A stretch of DNA of 9,428 nt from DUMJ01 sp964655195 (GTDB lineage Bacteria > DUMJ01). Below, in pieces: positions 1 to 6,730 of the stretch. The translations under genes and the position numbers were made by a program. Within the stretch, counting starts at the first letter, position 1. Each line of letters begins with the position of its first letter. Location of the stretch: the NCBI GenBank assembly GCA_964655195.1, contig CAZZLK010000130.1:1-9428 (forward strand). Reading direction: 5' to 3'. Below the pieces are notes generated by a model. That model ran no database searches, had not been told where the DNA came from, and saw only the letters and a program-made list of their open reading frames with translations.

Positions 1-1
1 C

Positions 2-607
2 CTGCTAGAAGGGGCGCAGGGTTTTCTATTAGATGTGGATTTTGGTACTTATCCTTATGTCAGTTCATCATCGAGTGGTATAGGTGGTATATTCTCCGGT
101 TCGGGGATAAATCCAAAACAATTGGAGAGGATTTTTGGAGTGGCAAAGGCTTATATGACAAGGGTTGGTGCAGGTCCCTTCCCTACCGAGCTTAAGGATG
201 AGACAGGTAACTATCTTAGGGAGAAGGGTAGAGAGTACGGTACAACAACGGGTAGGCCAAGAAGATGTGGATGGTTAGATTGTGTGGCGACTAAATACTC
301 TTGTGCTGTAAATGGGGTAGATGGGATATACATAACAAAACTTGACGTTTTAGATGGCCTTTCTGAGGTTAAGGTCTCTATTGGTTATCAGTATGAGGGA
401 GAAAAATTCTATCATTTTCCTGCATCTCTTGAGGTACTGGAGAATTGCCAGCCGATATATGAGGTATTCCCTGGCTGGAAGATAGAAGGAAACAAGCTTC
501 CACCTAATGCAAAGAGTTTTGTAAGATTTATAGAAGAGTTTCTTGATGTTAAGGTTTTAGGTGTAAGTATTGGTCCAGAGAGAGAAGCCCTTATAGATTT
601 ATGTTAA
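2..607 (+). CDS. purA: Adenylosuccinate synthetase, C-terminal part (5' end outside window)
   Basis: PurA joins IMP and aspartate using GTP to make adenylosuccinate, the first committed step from IMP to AMP, in the cytoplasm. The open frame already runs at base 2 and encodes 201 residues to a TAA stop, about half of the usual length of roughly 430, so the N-terminal GTP-binding P-loop half lies upstream. Family motifs seen in order are LLEGAQG near the fragment start, then GTYPYVSSS, TRVGAGPFPTEL, TTGRPRRCGWLD (the IMP/GTP-contacting region) and TKLDVLDGL. The C-terminus, around YEVFPGW and SIGPEREALI, also matches the family. The GTG at 35 is an internal valine codon and not the start. The fragment looks intact, with no frameshift. 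The identification is very secure from motif order. Confidence 0.97.
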   Translation: MLEGAQGFLLDVDFGTYPYVSSSSSGIGGIFSGSGINPKQLERIFGVAKAYMTRVGAGPFPTELKDETGNYLREKGREYGTTTGRPRRCGWLDCVATKYSCAVNGVDGIYITKLDVLDGLSEVKVSIGYQYEGEKFYHFPASLEVLENCQPIYEVFPGWKIEGNKLPPNAKSFVRFIEEFLDVKVLGVSIGPEREALIDLC

Positions 608-622
608 ATTCTTTGGTATAAT
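594..622 (+). promoter_or_regulatory. Probable sigma-70-type promoter for tRNA-Pro
   Basis: A perfect TATAAT box lies at 617-622, eight bases before the first base of the tRNA. A poor -35 match (TAGATT, 594-599) sits 17 bases upstream, inside the end of purA. If used, transcription would begin at or next to the mature tRNA 5' end, leaving almost no leader for RNase P to remove. The -10 match is clear; the -35 is weak, so the assignment is moderate. Confidence 0.5.
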
Positions 623-630
623 TAATCTTG

Positions 631-706
631 CGGGGCGTAGCGCAGTTGGGAGCGCGCCTGTTTCGGGTACAGGAGGCCGAAGGTTCGAGTCCTTTCGCCC
701 CGACCA
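631..706 (+). tRNA. tRNA-Pro, anticodon CGG
   Basis: A complete cloverleaf can be folded. The acceptor stem is 631-637 with 696-702, perfectly paired and starting with the C1-G72 pair typical of bacterial tRNA-Pro. The D stem is 640-643 with 652-655. The anticodon stem is 657-661 with 669-673, with loop TTCGGGT. The T stem is 679-683 with 691-695, with loop TTCGAGT. The anticodon is CGG at 664-666, followed by G37 as expected for proline tRNAs, and it reads CCG codons. The discriminator is A703 and the 3' CCA (704-706) is encoded. It lies between purA and the yjbQ-recA run. Confidence 0.96.
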
Positions 707-730
707 ATTTTTAATTTGGGGGCTTGACAG

Positions 731-1141
731 GTGAAGACATACACGGAAGTATCAAACTTAAGGTCTCAGAAAAGGATAGAGATTATAAATATAAGTTCTC
801 AAGTAAGACAGGTGGTAGGTAGAAGTGGTATAAGGGATGGGGTGGTTTTGGTCTACTCCTTACACACCACCACTGCTTTATATATAAATCAGAGTGAGAG
901 AAATCTGGAGACAGATCTGGAAGAGATCCTTGGGAAGTTGATACCTCAGCAGAATAACTACAGGCATAATGCTATAGACAACAATGCCGATGCTCATCTG
1001 AGATCTATACTCCTGGGTAATTATGTTGCATTACCATTAACCAATGGTGATCTGGACCTGGGAGTCTGGCAGTCCATACTTTTTGTAGAGCTTGACGGCC
1101 CTAGAAGAAGGGCATTTATAACTAAGATTATAGGAGAATAA
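731..1141 (+). CDS. yjbQ: YjbQ/UPF0047 family protein
   Basis: This is a small cytoplasmic protein (136 residues) of the YjbQ/UPF0047 family. Some members have been reported to have weak thiamine-phosphate synthase activity, but the physiological role is uncertain. Visible family motifs are SLHTTTAL (residues 43-50), an N/E pair near 54-56, DNNADAHLR (83-91, conserved Asp and His), the LPLTNGDLDLG stretch with WQ (113-114), and the C-terminal VELDGPRRR. The conserved histidines at 45, 79 and 89 look like a metal- or ligand-binding set. Length is normal. The start is GTG, with a G-rich Shine-Dalgarno-like run at 718-722. A stop-free gap of 23 bases separates it from recA, so it is probably the first gene of the recA transcript. 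Family assignment is firm; function is not. Confidence 0.93.
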   Translation: MKTYTEVSNLRSQKRIEIINISSQVRQVVGRSGIRDGVVLVYSLHTTTALYINQSERNLETDLEEILGKLIPQQNNYRHNAIDNNADAHLRSILLGNYVALPLTNGDLDLGVWQSILFVELDGPRRRAFITKIIGE

Positions 1142-1164
1142 CAGGGGGAGAGTGAAGATAGAAG

Positions 1165-2166
1165 ATGTCTATTTCTGAAGAGAAGCTAAAGGCACTTGAG
1201 GGAGCTATAGCTAAGATAGAGAAGGACTTTGGTAAGGGTTCCATAATGAGACTTGGAGAAGCCAGCACTAAACTACAGGTAGAGGTCATACCTACTGGCT
1301 CACTTGGTCTTGACATTGCTTTGGGTATAGGAGGAATTCCCAGAGGAAGAATTACAGAGATATTTGGGCACGAGGCTTCGGGCAAGACTACTCTTGCTCT
1401 TCATATGATTGCTGAAGCACAGAAGAGAGGGGGTATAGCTGCATTTATAGATGCCGAGCATGCATTAGACCCTATCTATGCGAGAAATCTTGGTGTGAAC
1501 ATAGATGAGATGTGGATATCTCAGCCTGATAGTGGAGAGCAGGCTCTAGGTATAGCAGATACTCTCTCCTCCAGTGGAGCGGTAGATATTATCGTTATAG
1601 ACTCTGTAGCAGCATTGGTTCCAAAGGTTGAACTGGAGGGAGAGATTGGAGATCAATTTATTGGCCTTCAGGCAAGGCTTATGTCTCAGGCATTAAGGAA
1701 ATTAGCTGGCACATTAAGTAAGTCTAAGACTGCATGTGTATTCATAAATCAGCTTAGAGAGAAGATGCAGTCCAGTGGATATGGTAGTCCAGAAGTAACT
1801 CCAGGGGGAAGAGCTCTTAAATTTTACGCCTCTGTAAGATTAGATATAAGAAAGATCGAGGGTGTAAAGGACGGAGATGAATCACTTGGTAACAGGGTTA
1901 GGGTCAAGGTAGTGAAGAATAAATTGGCTCCACCTTTTAGACAGGCAGAGTTTGACATAATATACGGAAAGGGAATATCAAGATTGGGAGAACTTGTCGA
2001 TCTAGGGACAGAGCTAGGAATATTAACGAAGGCAGGTTCCTGGTATTCTTACAACACGGAAAGACTTGGCCAGGGAAAACAGCGAGCAATAGAGTATCTA
2101 ACACAGCATCCCGACGTGGCAGCCGAGATAGAGCGCCAGATTTTAGAAAAGTCGGGGGTTCTATGA
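1165..2166 (+). CDS. recA: Recombinase RecA
   Basis: RecA is the cytoplasmic ATP-dependent DNA strand-exchange protein for homologous recombination and SOS induction. The 333-residue product carries FGKGSIMRLGE near residue 22, Walker A GHEASGKT (68-75), catalytic Glu98 in FIDAEHALDP, Walker B DIIVIDSVAAL (141-151), loop L1 after GEIGD (159-163), loop L2 (about 196-216) and ALKFYASVRLDIR. Oddities: Walker A has His69 and Ala71 where most RecAs have GPESSGKT. L2 reads EKMQSSGYGSPEVTPGG rather than the common KIGVMFGNPETTTGG and seems one residue longer, with Tyr206 in the place of the conserved Phe. The protein stops soon after the C-terminal helix, with no acidic tail, so it is about 20 residues shorter than the E. 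coli protein. An in-frame TAG at 1159-1161 fixes ATG 1165 as the earliest start. The purine-rich SD (1143-1150) is unusually far away. rny follows directly. Confidence 0.97.
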   Translation: MSISEEKLKALEGAIAKIEKDFGKGSIMRLGEASTKLQVEVIPTGSLGLDIALGIGGIPRGRITEIFGHEASGKTTLALHMIAEAQKRGGIAAFIDAEHALDPIYARNLGVNIDEMWISQPDSGEQALGIADTLSSSGAVDIIVIDSVAALVPKVELEGEIGDQFIGLQARLMSQALRKLAGTLSKSKTACVFINQLREKMQSSGYGSPEVTPGGRALKFYASVRLDIRKIEGVKDGDESLGNRVRVKVVKNKLAPPFRQAEFDIIYGKGISRLGELVDLGTELGILTKAGSWYSYNTERLGQGKQRAIEYLTQHPDVAAEIERQILEKSGVL

Positions 2167-2174
2167 TGAATAGC

Positions 2175-2181
2175 GAGGTGA
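2175..2181 (+). promoter_or_regulatory. Ribosome binding site that decides the rny start
   Basis: GAGGTGA lies 9 bases after the recA stop codon and complements the 16S anti-Shine-Dalgarno. It is 6 bases before ATA 2188 and 9 bases before ATC 2191, both in the rny frame. No canonical start codon in that frame lies at a suitable distance, which is the main argument for a non-AUG start of rny. Confidence 0.65.
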
Positions 2182-2187
2182 TTTACC

Positions 2188-3723
2188 ATAATCTGGAATA
2201 TTATTATAGGAATAATAGCTTTCCTAGCTGGGGGAAGCATTGGTTATATCTACCGAAAGTTCAAGGCAGAGGGGATACTAAAGAATGCGGAGAGGGTAGC
2301 GAATGAGATAATTGAAAAGGCAAAGGCTGAGGGAGAGAAGAAGAAGTTAGAGATCATAGTTTCTGCCAAAGATGAGGCAGAGAGGATAAAAAACGAAGCG
2401 GATCGTCAGATAAGACAGAGGCGAGGCGAGCTACAGAAGCAGGAGAAGAGAATATTACAGAGAGAGATGGCGGTAGAGAAGAGACAGGAACAGATAGAGA
2501 AGAGGGAGAAGGTCTTACAGGCAAAAGAAGAATCCATAGCTCAGATGGAGAAAGAGATAGAGGCTTTGAAAGATCAGAGTCTTAAGGAGTTAGAAAGGAT
2601 AGCCAATATGACGGTAGAAGAGGCAAAGGAGTTATTGATATCGAATATAGAGTCAGAGGCGCGTAGAGAAGCTTTGGCAAGGTTATACGAAATAGAGATG
2701 GAGCTAAAGGAGGAAGCAGATAAGAAAGCGAGAGAGATAATAGCTTCCGCTATACAGCGTTGCGCCTCTGATGAAGTAGCCTCTTCTACAGTAACAGTTG
2801 TAACCCTTCCCAGTGAGGAGATGAAGGGAAGGATTATCGGAAGGGAAGGGAGAAATATAAGGACCATAGAAATGCTGACCGGAGTGGATCTCATAATAGA
2901 TGACACTCCGGAGGTTGTTGTTCTATCGAGTTATGACCCTATAAGGAGAGAGATAGCCCGAATATCCCTTGAAAGACTTATCCAGGATGGAAGAATACAT
3001 CCTGCCCGTATAGAAGAGATGGTAGAAAAGGCTCAACAGGAAGTTGAGAATAGGATAAAGGAAGAGGGGGAAAGGGCTATATTTGAGGCAAAAATAACCA
3101 GAGTACACCCCGAGATTGTAAGGGCGCTCGGGAGGCTTACATTTAGGACAAGCTATGGTCAGAATGTCCTTCAACACTCTAAGGAAGTATCCAGATTGGC
3201 AGGAATGATGGCAGGAGAATTGGGATTAGATCCTACGCTGGCAAAGAGGGCAGGTCTACTTCACGATATAGGGAAGGCTTTAGATTACGATGCAGAGGGT
3301 CCCCATGCACTCCTTGGGGCAGAGTTTGCCCGCAAGTATAATGAGAACGAGATTGTAGTAAATGCCATAGCAAGCCACCATGGGGAGGAGACTCCTAACA
3401 GTATAGAGGCGGTTCTGGTCCAGGCAGCTGATGCCATATCTGCAGCCAGACCAGGAGCTCGTAAAGAGACTCTAGAGGCTTATATAAAGCGTATAAAGAG
3501 GCTTGAAGAGTTGGCGGTTGCTTTTGATGGTGTTGAAAAGGCTTATGCCCTCCAGGCTGGTAGAGAGATAAGGGTTATAGTAGAGCCTGAGAAGATAGAC
3601 GATCTGTCTGCCTATGAGCTAGCCAGAGATCTTGCCAAGAGGATAGAAGACGAGCTGGAATATCCTGGACAGATAAGGGTAATAGTCATAAGAGAGACGA
3701 GAGCGATAGAATATGCAAGGTAA
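2188..3723 (+). CDS. rny: Ribonuclease Y, apparently with a non-canonical start codon
   Basis: RNase Y is a membrane-anchored endoribonuclease that starts mRNA decay in many bacteria lacking RNase E. Starting at ATA 2188, the product is 511 residues, close to the family's roughly 520. It has an N-terminal membrane segment (about residues 3-20, NIIIGIIAFLAGGSIGYIY). A long charged coiled coil follows to about residue 200, including the family hallmark RRGELQKQEKRILQRE. The KH domain has GRIIGREGRNIR and DLIIDDTPE. The HD domain has FRTSYGQNVLQHS, LLHDIGKALD and ASHHGEE, and the protein ends in VIRETRAIEYAR. The frame is open from the TGA at 2179-2181 but has no ATG, GTG or TTG before ATG 2467, which would remove the anchor and half the coiled coil. 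ATA 2188 or ATC 2191 is therefore inferred from the SD. A sequencing indel is the alternative. It follows recA and overlaps ymdB by 11 bases. Confidence 0.93.
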   Translation: MIWNIIIGIIAFLAGGSIGYIYRKFKAEGILKNAERVANEIIEKAKAEGEKKKLEIIVSAKDEAERIKNEADRQIRQRRGELQKQEKRILQREMAVEKRQEQIEKREKVLQAKEESIAQMEKEIEALKDQSLKELERIANMTVEEAKELLISNIESEARREALARLYEIEMELKEEADKKAREIIASAIQRCASDEVASSTVTVVTLPSEEMKGRIIGREGRNIRTIEMLTGVDLIIDDTPEVVVLSSYDPIRREIARISLERLIQDGRIHPARIEEMVEKAQQEVENRIKEEGERAIFEAKITRVHPEIVRALGRLTFRTSYGQNVLQHSKEVSRLAGMMAGELGLDPTLAKRAGLLHDIGKALDYDAEGPHALLGAEFARKYNENEIVVNAIASHHGEETPNSIEAVLVQAADAISAARPGARKETLEAYIKRIKRLEELAVAFDGVEKAYALQAGREIRVIVEPEKIDDLSAYELARDLAKRIEDELEYPGQIRVIVIRETRAIEYAR

Positions 3724-4522
3724 TATCCTGAAGATCCTGGTCGGCGGAGATGTGGTAGGAAGGCCTGGCCGAAGAGCCCTGGCTAAAGCTCTTGAAGATA
3801 TTAAGAAAGAAGTAGATATAGATATCGTGATAGTCAATGGGGAGAACTCTGCCGGTGGTTTTGGAATAACCAAAGAGATTGCGGAAGAGCTCTTCTCCCT
3901 TTCTGTAGATGTAATTACCTCTGGAAACCATATCTGGGATAAGAAAGAAGGGGTCGAGTTAGTCAGAGAAGAAGAAAGAATACTTAGACCCCTCAACTAT
4001 CCCCCTGATGTGCCAGGCAGGGGGTATTTGGTGTTAAACTTGCCTAACAGAGAAAAACTTGGTATCATTAATCTTATGGGACGTGTATTTACAGGGGTAT
4101 ACCTAGACTGTCCATTTAGAAAAGGGAAAGAGATTGTTGAAGAACTGCACGGTGAAGGTGTGAGGTCTATAATTATTGATTTTCACGCAGAAGCCACTTC
4201 GGAGAAGATTGCCCTCTGGAGATACCTAGATGGTATGGTAAGTGCAATATTTGGAACTCATACTCATGTCCAGACTGCAGATGAAGAAATATCACCCTTG
4301 GGGACAGCCTACATATCAGATGTGGGGATGATCGGCTCTGCAGATGGTATTATAGGAGAGGATAAGGATATTATTATAGAAAAATTTCTTACATCTCTTC
4401 CTAGGAGATTTAGAGTCGCCAAAGGCAGGACTCTTTTTAATGGGATAATCTTGGAGATAGATACCAGTTCGGGTAAGGCTATATCCATAGAAAGAATTAG
4501 AAAATATTATAAGGAGGATTGA
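3713..4522 (+). CDS. ymdB: YmdB-type metallophosphoesterase (2',3'-cyclic nucleotide phosphodiesterase family)
   Basis: This is a cytoplasmic calcineurin-like metallophosphoesterase of the YmdB/TIGR00282 family, whose Bacillus subtilis member cleaves cyclic nucleotides and affects biofilm and motility decisions. The 269 residues carry the full set of likely metal ligands: Asp13 (GGDVVG), Glu44 (VNGEN), Asn72 and His73 (GNHIWDKKE), His158 (DFHAEATSEK), and His183 and His185 (GTHTHVQTAD). The end of the catalytic domain has GTAYISDVGM. Length is close to the 264 of B. subtilis. ATG 3713 overlaps the rny end by 11 bases and has only a weak purine-rich SD, so translation is probably coupled to rny. 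A start a few codons later at a non-ATG codon cannot be excluded. The rny-ymdB-spoVS order is conserved in many Firmicutes. Confidence 0.94.
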   Translation: MQGNILKILVGGDVVGRPGRRALAKALEDIKKEVDIDIVIVNGENSAGGFGITKEIAEELFSLSVDVITSGNHIWDKKEGVELVREEERILRPLNYPPDVPGRGYLVLNLPNREKLGIINLMGRVFTGVYLDCPFRKGKEIVEELHGEGVRSIIIDFHAEATSEKIALWRYLDGMVSAIFGTHTHVQTADEEISPLGTAYISDVGMIGSADGIIGEDKDIIIEKFLTSLPRRFRVAKGRTLFNGIILEIDTSSGKAISIERIRKYYKED

Positions 4523-4525
4523 GGA

Positions 4526-4789
4526 ATGACAACATTAAAGGTTTCTGCAAAGTCTAATCCAAATTCTGTTGCCGGAGCTCTAGCAGGGGTAATAAGAGAA
4601 GAGGGAATTGTCGAGATGCAGGCTATAGGGGCAGGAGCGGTGAATCAGGCAGTGAAGGCTATAGCTATAGCCAGAGGTTTCTTAGCCCCAAGCGGTTTGG
4701 AGATCGTCTGTATCCCTGCATTTGTCAATGTAGAGATAGACAACGAGGAAAGGACAGCGATAAAGTTTATAGTAGAACCCCGTAGATGA
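4526..4789 (+). CDS. spoVS: Stage V sporulation protein S family protein
   Basis: This is a small (87 residues) Alba-like nucleic-acid-binding-type protein of the SpoVS family. In Bacillus it affects septation and coat maturation during sporulation, but homologues are common in non-sporulating bacteria, so its presence does not show that this organism makes spores. Nearly the whole sequence follows the family pattern: LKVSAKSNPNSVAGALAG at the N-terminus, QAIGAGAVNQAVKAIAIARG in the middle, then LAPSGLEIVCIPAF and ERTAIKFIVEPR. ATG 4526 has an excellent SD (AAGGAGG, 4511-4517) with 8-base spacing, located inside the end of ymdB, whose stop is 3 bases before this start. Its stop overlaps the surE start (ATGA). 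Confidence 0.96.
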   Translation: MTTLKVSAKSNPNSVAGALAGVIREEGIVEMQAIGAGAVNQAVKAIAIARGFLAPSGLEIVCIPAFVNVEIDNEERTAIKFIVEPRR

Positions 4790-5565
4790 CGAAAGATCTC
4801 CCTACTATCCTAGTATCTAATGACGATGGACTTGATGCCGCAGGCTTATTGGTACTAGGGAGGTATCTGAGTGGTTTAGGTAAAGTCGTAATTGTATCTC
4901 CTGATAGGCAGAGGAGTGCTGGTGGCCATTCGATAACCTTAAAAGAGCCTATAAGAATAAAGAAGGTCTCTGATGATATAGAGACCTGGGTAACGACTGG
5001 AACTCCTGCGGATTGTGTCCTTATTGGCATATATGAGATTATAAAGGATAGGGTAGACCTAGTAGTCTCTGGGATAAACCATGGTGCTAATGTTGGGATA
5101 GATATTACTTACTCAGGAACTGTATCTGCTGCTATGGAGGGAGTTATATGTGGTATTCCCTCCATAGCAGTCTCTCTAGCCTCTTATGGCGAAGTAAAGA
5201 AGGAGATCCTAGAGATGGCTGGAGATTTTACCTGTAAATTAGCCAGATTGATCCTGAGATATGGCCTTCCCAAGGATACTCTTCTAAATATAAACATTCC
5301 ACCCATTGAGAAACCTTTAGGAGTCAGGTTTACCCATCAAGGTTCCAAGAGATATCTCCCTAGAATCATAAAAAGATTTGACCCTTCAGGGGAACCATAC
5401 TACTGGCTTGATGCATCCCCTGTAGACAATGGGGAAGGGGAGAGTGATCTAGGGGCTATAAGAGACGGTTATATCTCCATCACTCCGATAAAGCTGGATA
5501 TGACTGATTATGAACATCTAGATGAGGTGGCGAATCGATATAGAGAGATTACAGAGATGATATGA
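4786..5565 (+). CDS. surE: 5'/3'-nucleotidase SurE
   Basis: SurE is a metal-dependent survival-protein phosphatase that removes phosphate from nucleoside monophosphates, and in some species from polyphosphate, in the cytoplasm. The 259 residues show the expected metal site: Asp13 and Asp14 in VSNDDGLDAAG, Ser44 in SPDRQRSAGGHS, and Asn98 in VVSGINHGANVG. Further family motifs are TGTPADCVLIG (71-81) and YSGTVSAAMEG (109-119). Length is normal. ATG 4786 overlaps the spoVS stop in an ATGA arrangement with no obvious SD, which suggests re-initiation by the same ribosomes. Its own stop overlaps the next start in the same way. The identification is firm; the in vivo substrate is not deducible here. 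Confidence 0.96.
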   Translation: MTKDLPTILVSNDDGLDAAGLLVLGRYLSGLGKVVIVSPDRQRSAGGHSITLKEPIRIKKVSDDIETWVTTGTPADCVLIGIYEIIKDRVDLVVSGINHGANVGIDITYSGTVSAAMEGVICGIPSIAVSLASYGEVKKEILEMAGDFTCKLARLILRYGLPKDTLLNINIPPIEKPLGVRFTHQGSKRYLPRIIKRFDPSGEPYYWLDASPVDNGEGESDLGAIRDGYISITPIKLDMTDYEHLDEVANRYREITEMI

Positions 5566-6080
5566 GATATCTTACGTTGATAGCAATAATCCTCTGTATA
5601 TCTCTTATAGGATGGTGGCTCTGGAGGTCTTCTCCAGAAAGAGAGAAAGAACCTGTAACTGGTCCAAAATTGCTGATAGAAGGTGGAGAGATAGTAGGAA
5701 TGTATGAGGGTAGAAAGAGTTTTATCTTGAAGGCGGATAGGTTTAAAGCTGAAACCGAGACTAACGCTATTATAGATGGAAAGATAGAGGGTAGTGTCTT
5801 TGATGAGAAGGGGGAGCTGTTAGTCTCTTTTGAGGGTATAGGTGGAGAGGTGAATCTGGTAACCAGTGATTTTAGGATATACTCTAAGGGGAAAATAAGG
5901 GGAAAAGATTTTGAGGTGTTTGCAGATTCGCTGAATTGGGAGAACAGGAACAGTATCTTTGAGGCTAATGGAGACATAGAGGTTCGTATTGCTTCCTATA
6001 AGGTTAGATGTAGAAATATAAGAGCAGATCTTATTGCTCAGAGAATAGAACTTTCAGGAAATCCAGTACTGGAGTTTTAA
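5562..6080 (+). CDS. lptC: LptC-like protein, single-pass inner-membrane/periplasmic component of LPS export
   Basis: The likely role is the bitopic LptC component that receives lipopolysaccharide from the LptBFG transporter and hands it to LptA. The 172 residues start with one membrane segment (about 3-21) with a short N-terminal tail, then a beta-rich, low-complexity periplasmic domain. That domain has repeated short strands such as EIVGMYEGRKSF, KIEGSVFDEKGELL, IYSKGKIRGKDFEVFAD and NGDIEV, the beta-jellyroll pattern of LptC/LptA. LptC sequences are poorly conserved, so the call rests on architecture, size (about 170-200 in the family) and the adjacent lptA-like gene. ATG 5562 overlaps the surE stop by 4 bases. 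The lptB and lptFG partners are not in this window. A generic DUF1239-type periplasmic protein is the alternative. Confidence 0.82.
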   Translation: MRYLTLIAIILCISLIGWWLWRSSPEREKEPVTGPKLLIEGGEIVGMYEGRKSFILKADRFKAETETNAIIDGKIEGSVFDEKGELLVSFEGIGGEVNLVTSDFRIYSKGKIRGKDFEVFADSLNWENRNSIFEANGDIEVRIASYKVRCRNIRADLIAQRIELSGNPVLEF

Positions 6081-6091
6081 AAGGAGGTTGT

Positions 6092-6730
6092 ATGCGTAAG
6101 TTACTTATCTTAACTCTCTGTTTAATGCTATTTATTCCTACCGTTATCTATGCCCAGAAACAGCAAACCACCACCCAAAGTGGTAAGTTATATGGAGACA
6201 AGTTTATCTACGATATGAAATCAAAGCTCTTAAAGGTAGAGGGTAATGTAAGGGTTGAACTTAAGGATGGGCCGAAGATATGGGGGAATAAATTGGATTT
6301 TGACCAGGACAAACAGATTATGATTGTCCCAGGAGTTGTAAGGGTAGAGATGGAGAAGTTAAAGATTACTGGAACAGATATGGAAGCCGAGCTGAATAAC
6401 AACAGGATAGTGATAAAGAAGGATGTAAAGATCCTGAGCCTTGATGAAAAGGGAAATATCTCTGCCACTATAACCTGCAGTAAGTTAGATTACAATACTA
6501 ATACAAAGGAGGCAAAGGTAGAGCAGGTAACGGTAGAACAGGAAGGGACAAAGGCTTCTGCTAATAGTGGAATATTTCTTATAGATAAAGAGGAGTTCCG
6601 TCTAACTGGTAATGTGATCATAAGTAGAGAAGATATAACTTTAAAGAGCAATGAAGCGGTGCTTAATACAAAGACTCAGGTCCTGGAAGCTACCGGATCT
6701 GTTGAGGCTGAATTTCAAGTAAAAGAATAG
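6092..6730 (+). CDS. lptA: LptA/OstA-like periplasmic protein with signal peptide
   Basis: This is the likely periplasmic LptA bridge that carries lipopolysaccharide from LptC to the outer-membrane LptD. The 212-residue product begins with a clear signal peptide: positive MRK, a hydrophobic core at about 4-19, and a probable signal peptidase I cut after VIYA (residue 21). The rest is a run of OstA-type beta-strand repeats such as GDKFIYDMKSKLLKVEGNVRV, KIWGNKLDFDQDKQ, ITGTDMEAELNN, ATITCSKLDYNTNTKEAKV, ANSGIFLID and LKSNEAVLNTKTQVLEATGSV. It is somewhat longer than E. coli LptA (185). ATG 6092 has a strong but close SD (AAGGAGG, 6081-6087). Its TAG stop shares one base with the next GTG start. 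Together with lptC this shows an outer-membrane cell plan. Confidence 0.87.
   Translation: MRKLLILTLCLMLFIPTVIYAQKQQTTTQSGKLYGDKFIYDMKSKLLKVEGNVRVELKDGPKIWGNKLDFDQDKQIMIVPGVVRVEMEKLKITGTDMEAELNNNRIVIKKDVKILSLDEKGNISATITCSKLDYNTNTKEAKVEQVTVEQEGTKASANSGIFLIDKEEFRLTGNVIISREDITLKSNEAVLNTKTQVLEATGSVEAEFQVKE

Noticed and set aside
724..752. TTGACA at 724-729 as a promoter for yjbQ-recA
   Set aside because: The -35 match is perfect, but no reasonable -10 box lies at the right distance and any start would fall inside the coding region after GTG 731.
1152..1178. Eight-codon ORF beginning at GTG 1152 before recA
   Set aside because: It is very short, its start is only one base from the G-rich run, and there is no attenuator-like structure to suggest a leader peptide.
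2467..3723. ATG 2467 as the start of RNase Y
   Set aside because: It removes the membrane anchor and about 90 residues of coiled coil that are clearly encoded upstream in the same frame, including the family hallmark just before 2467.
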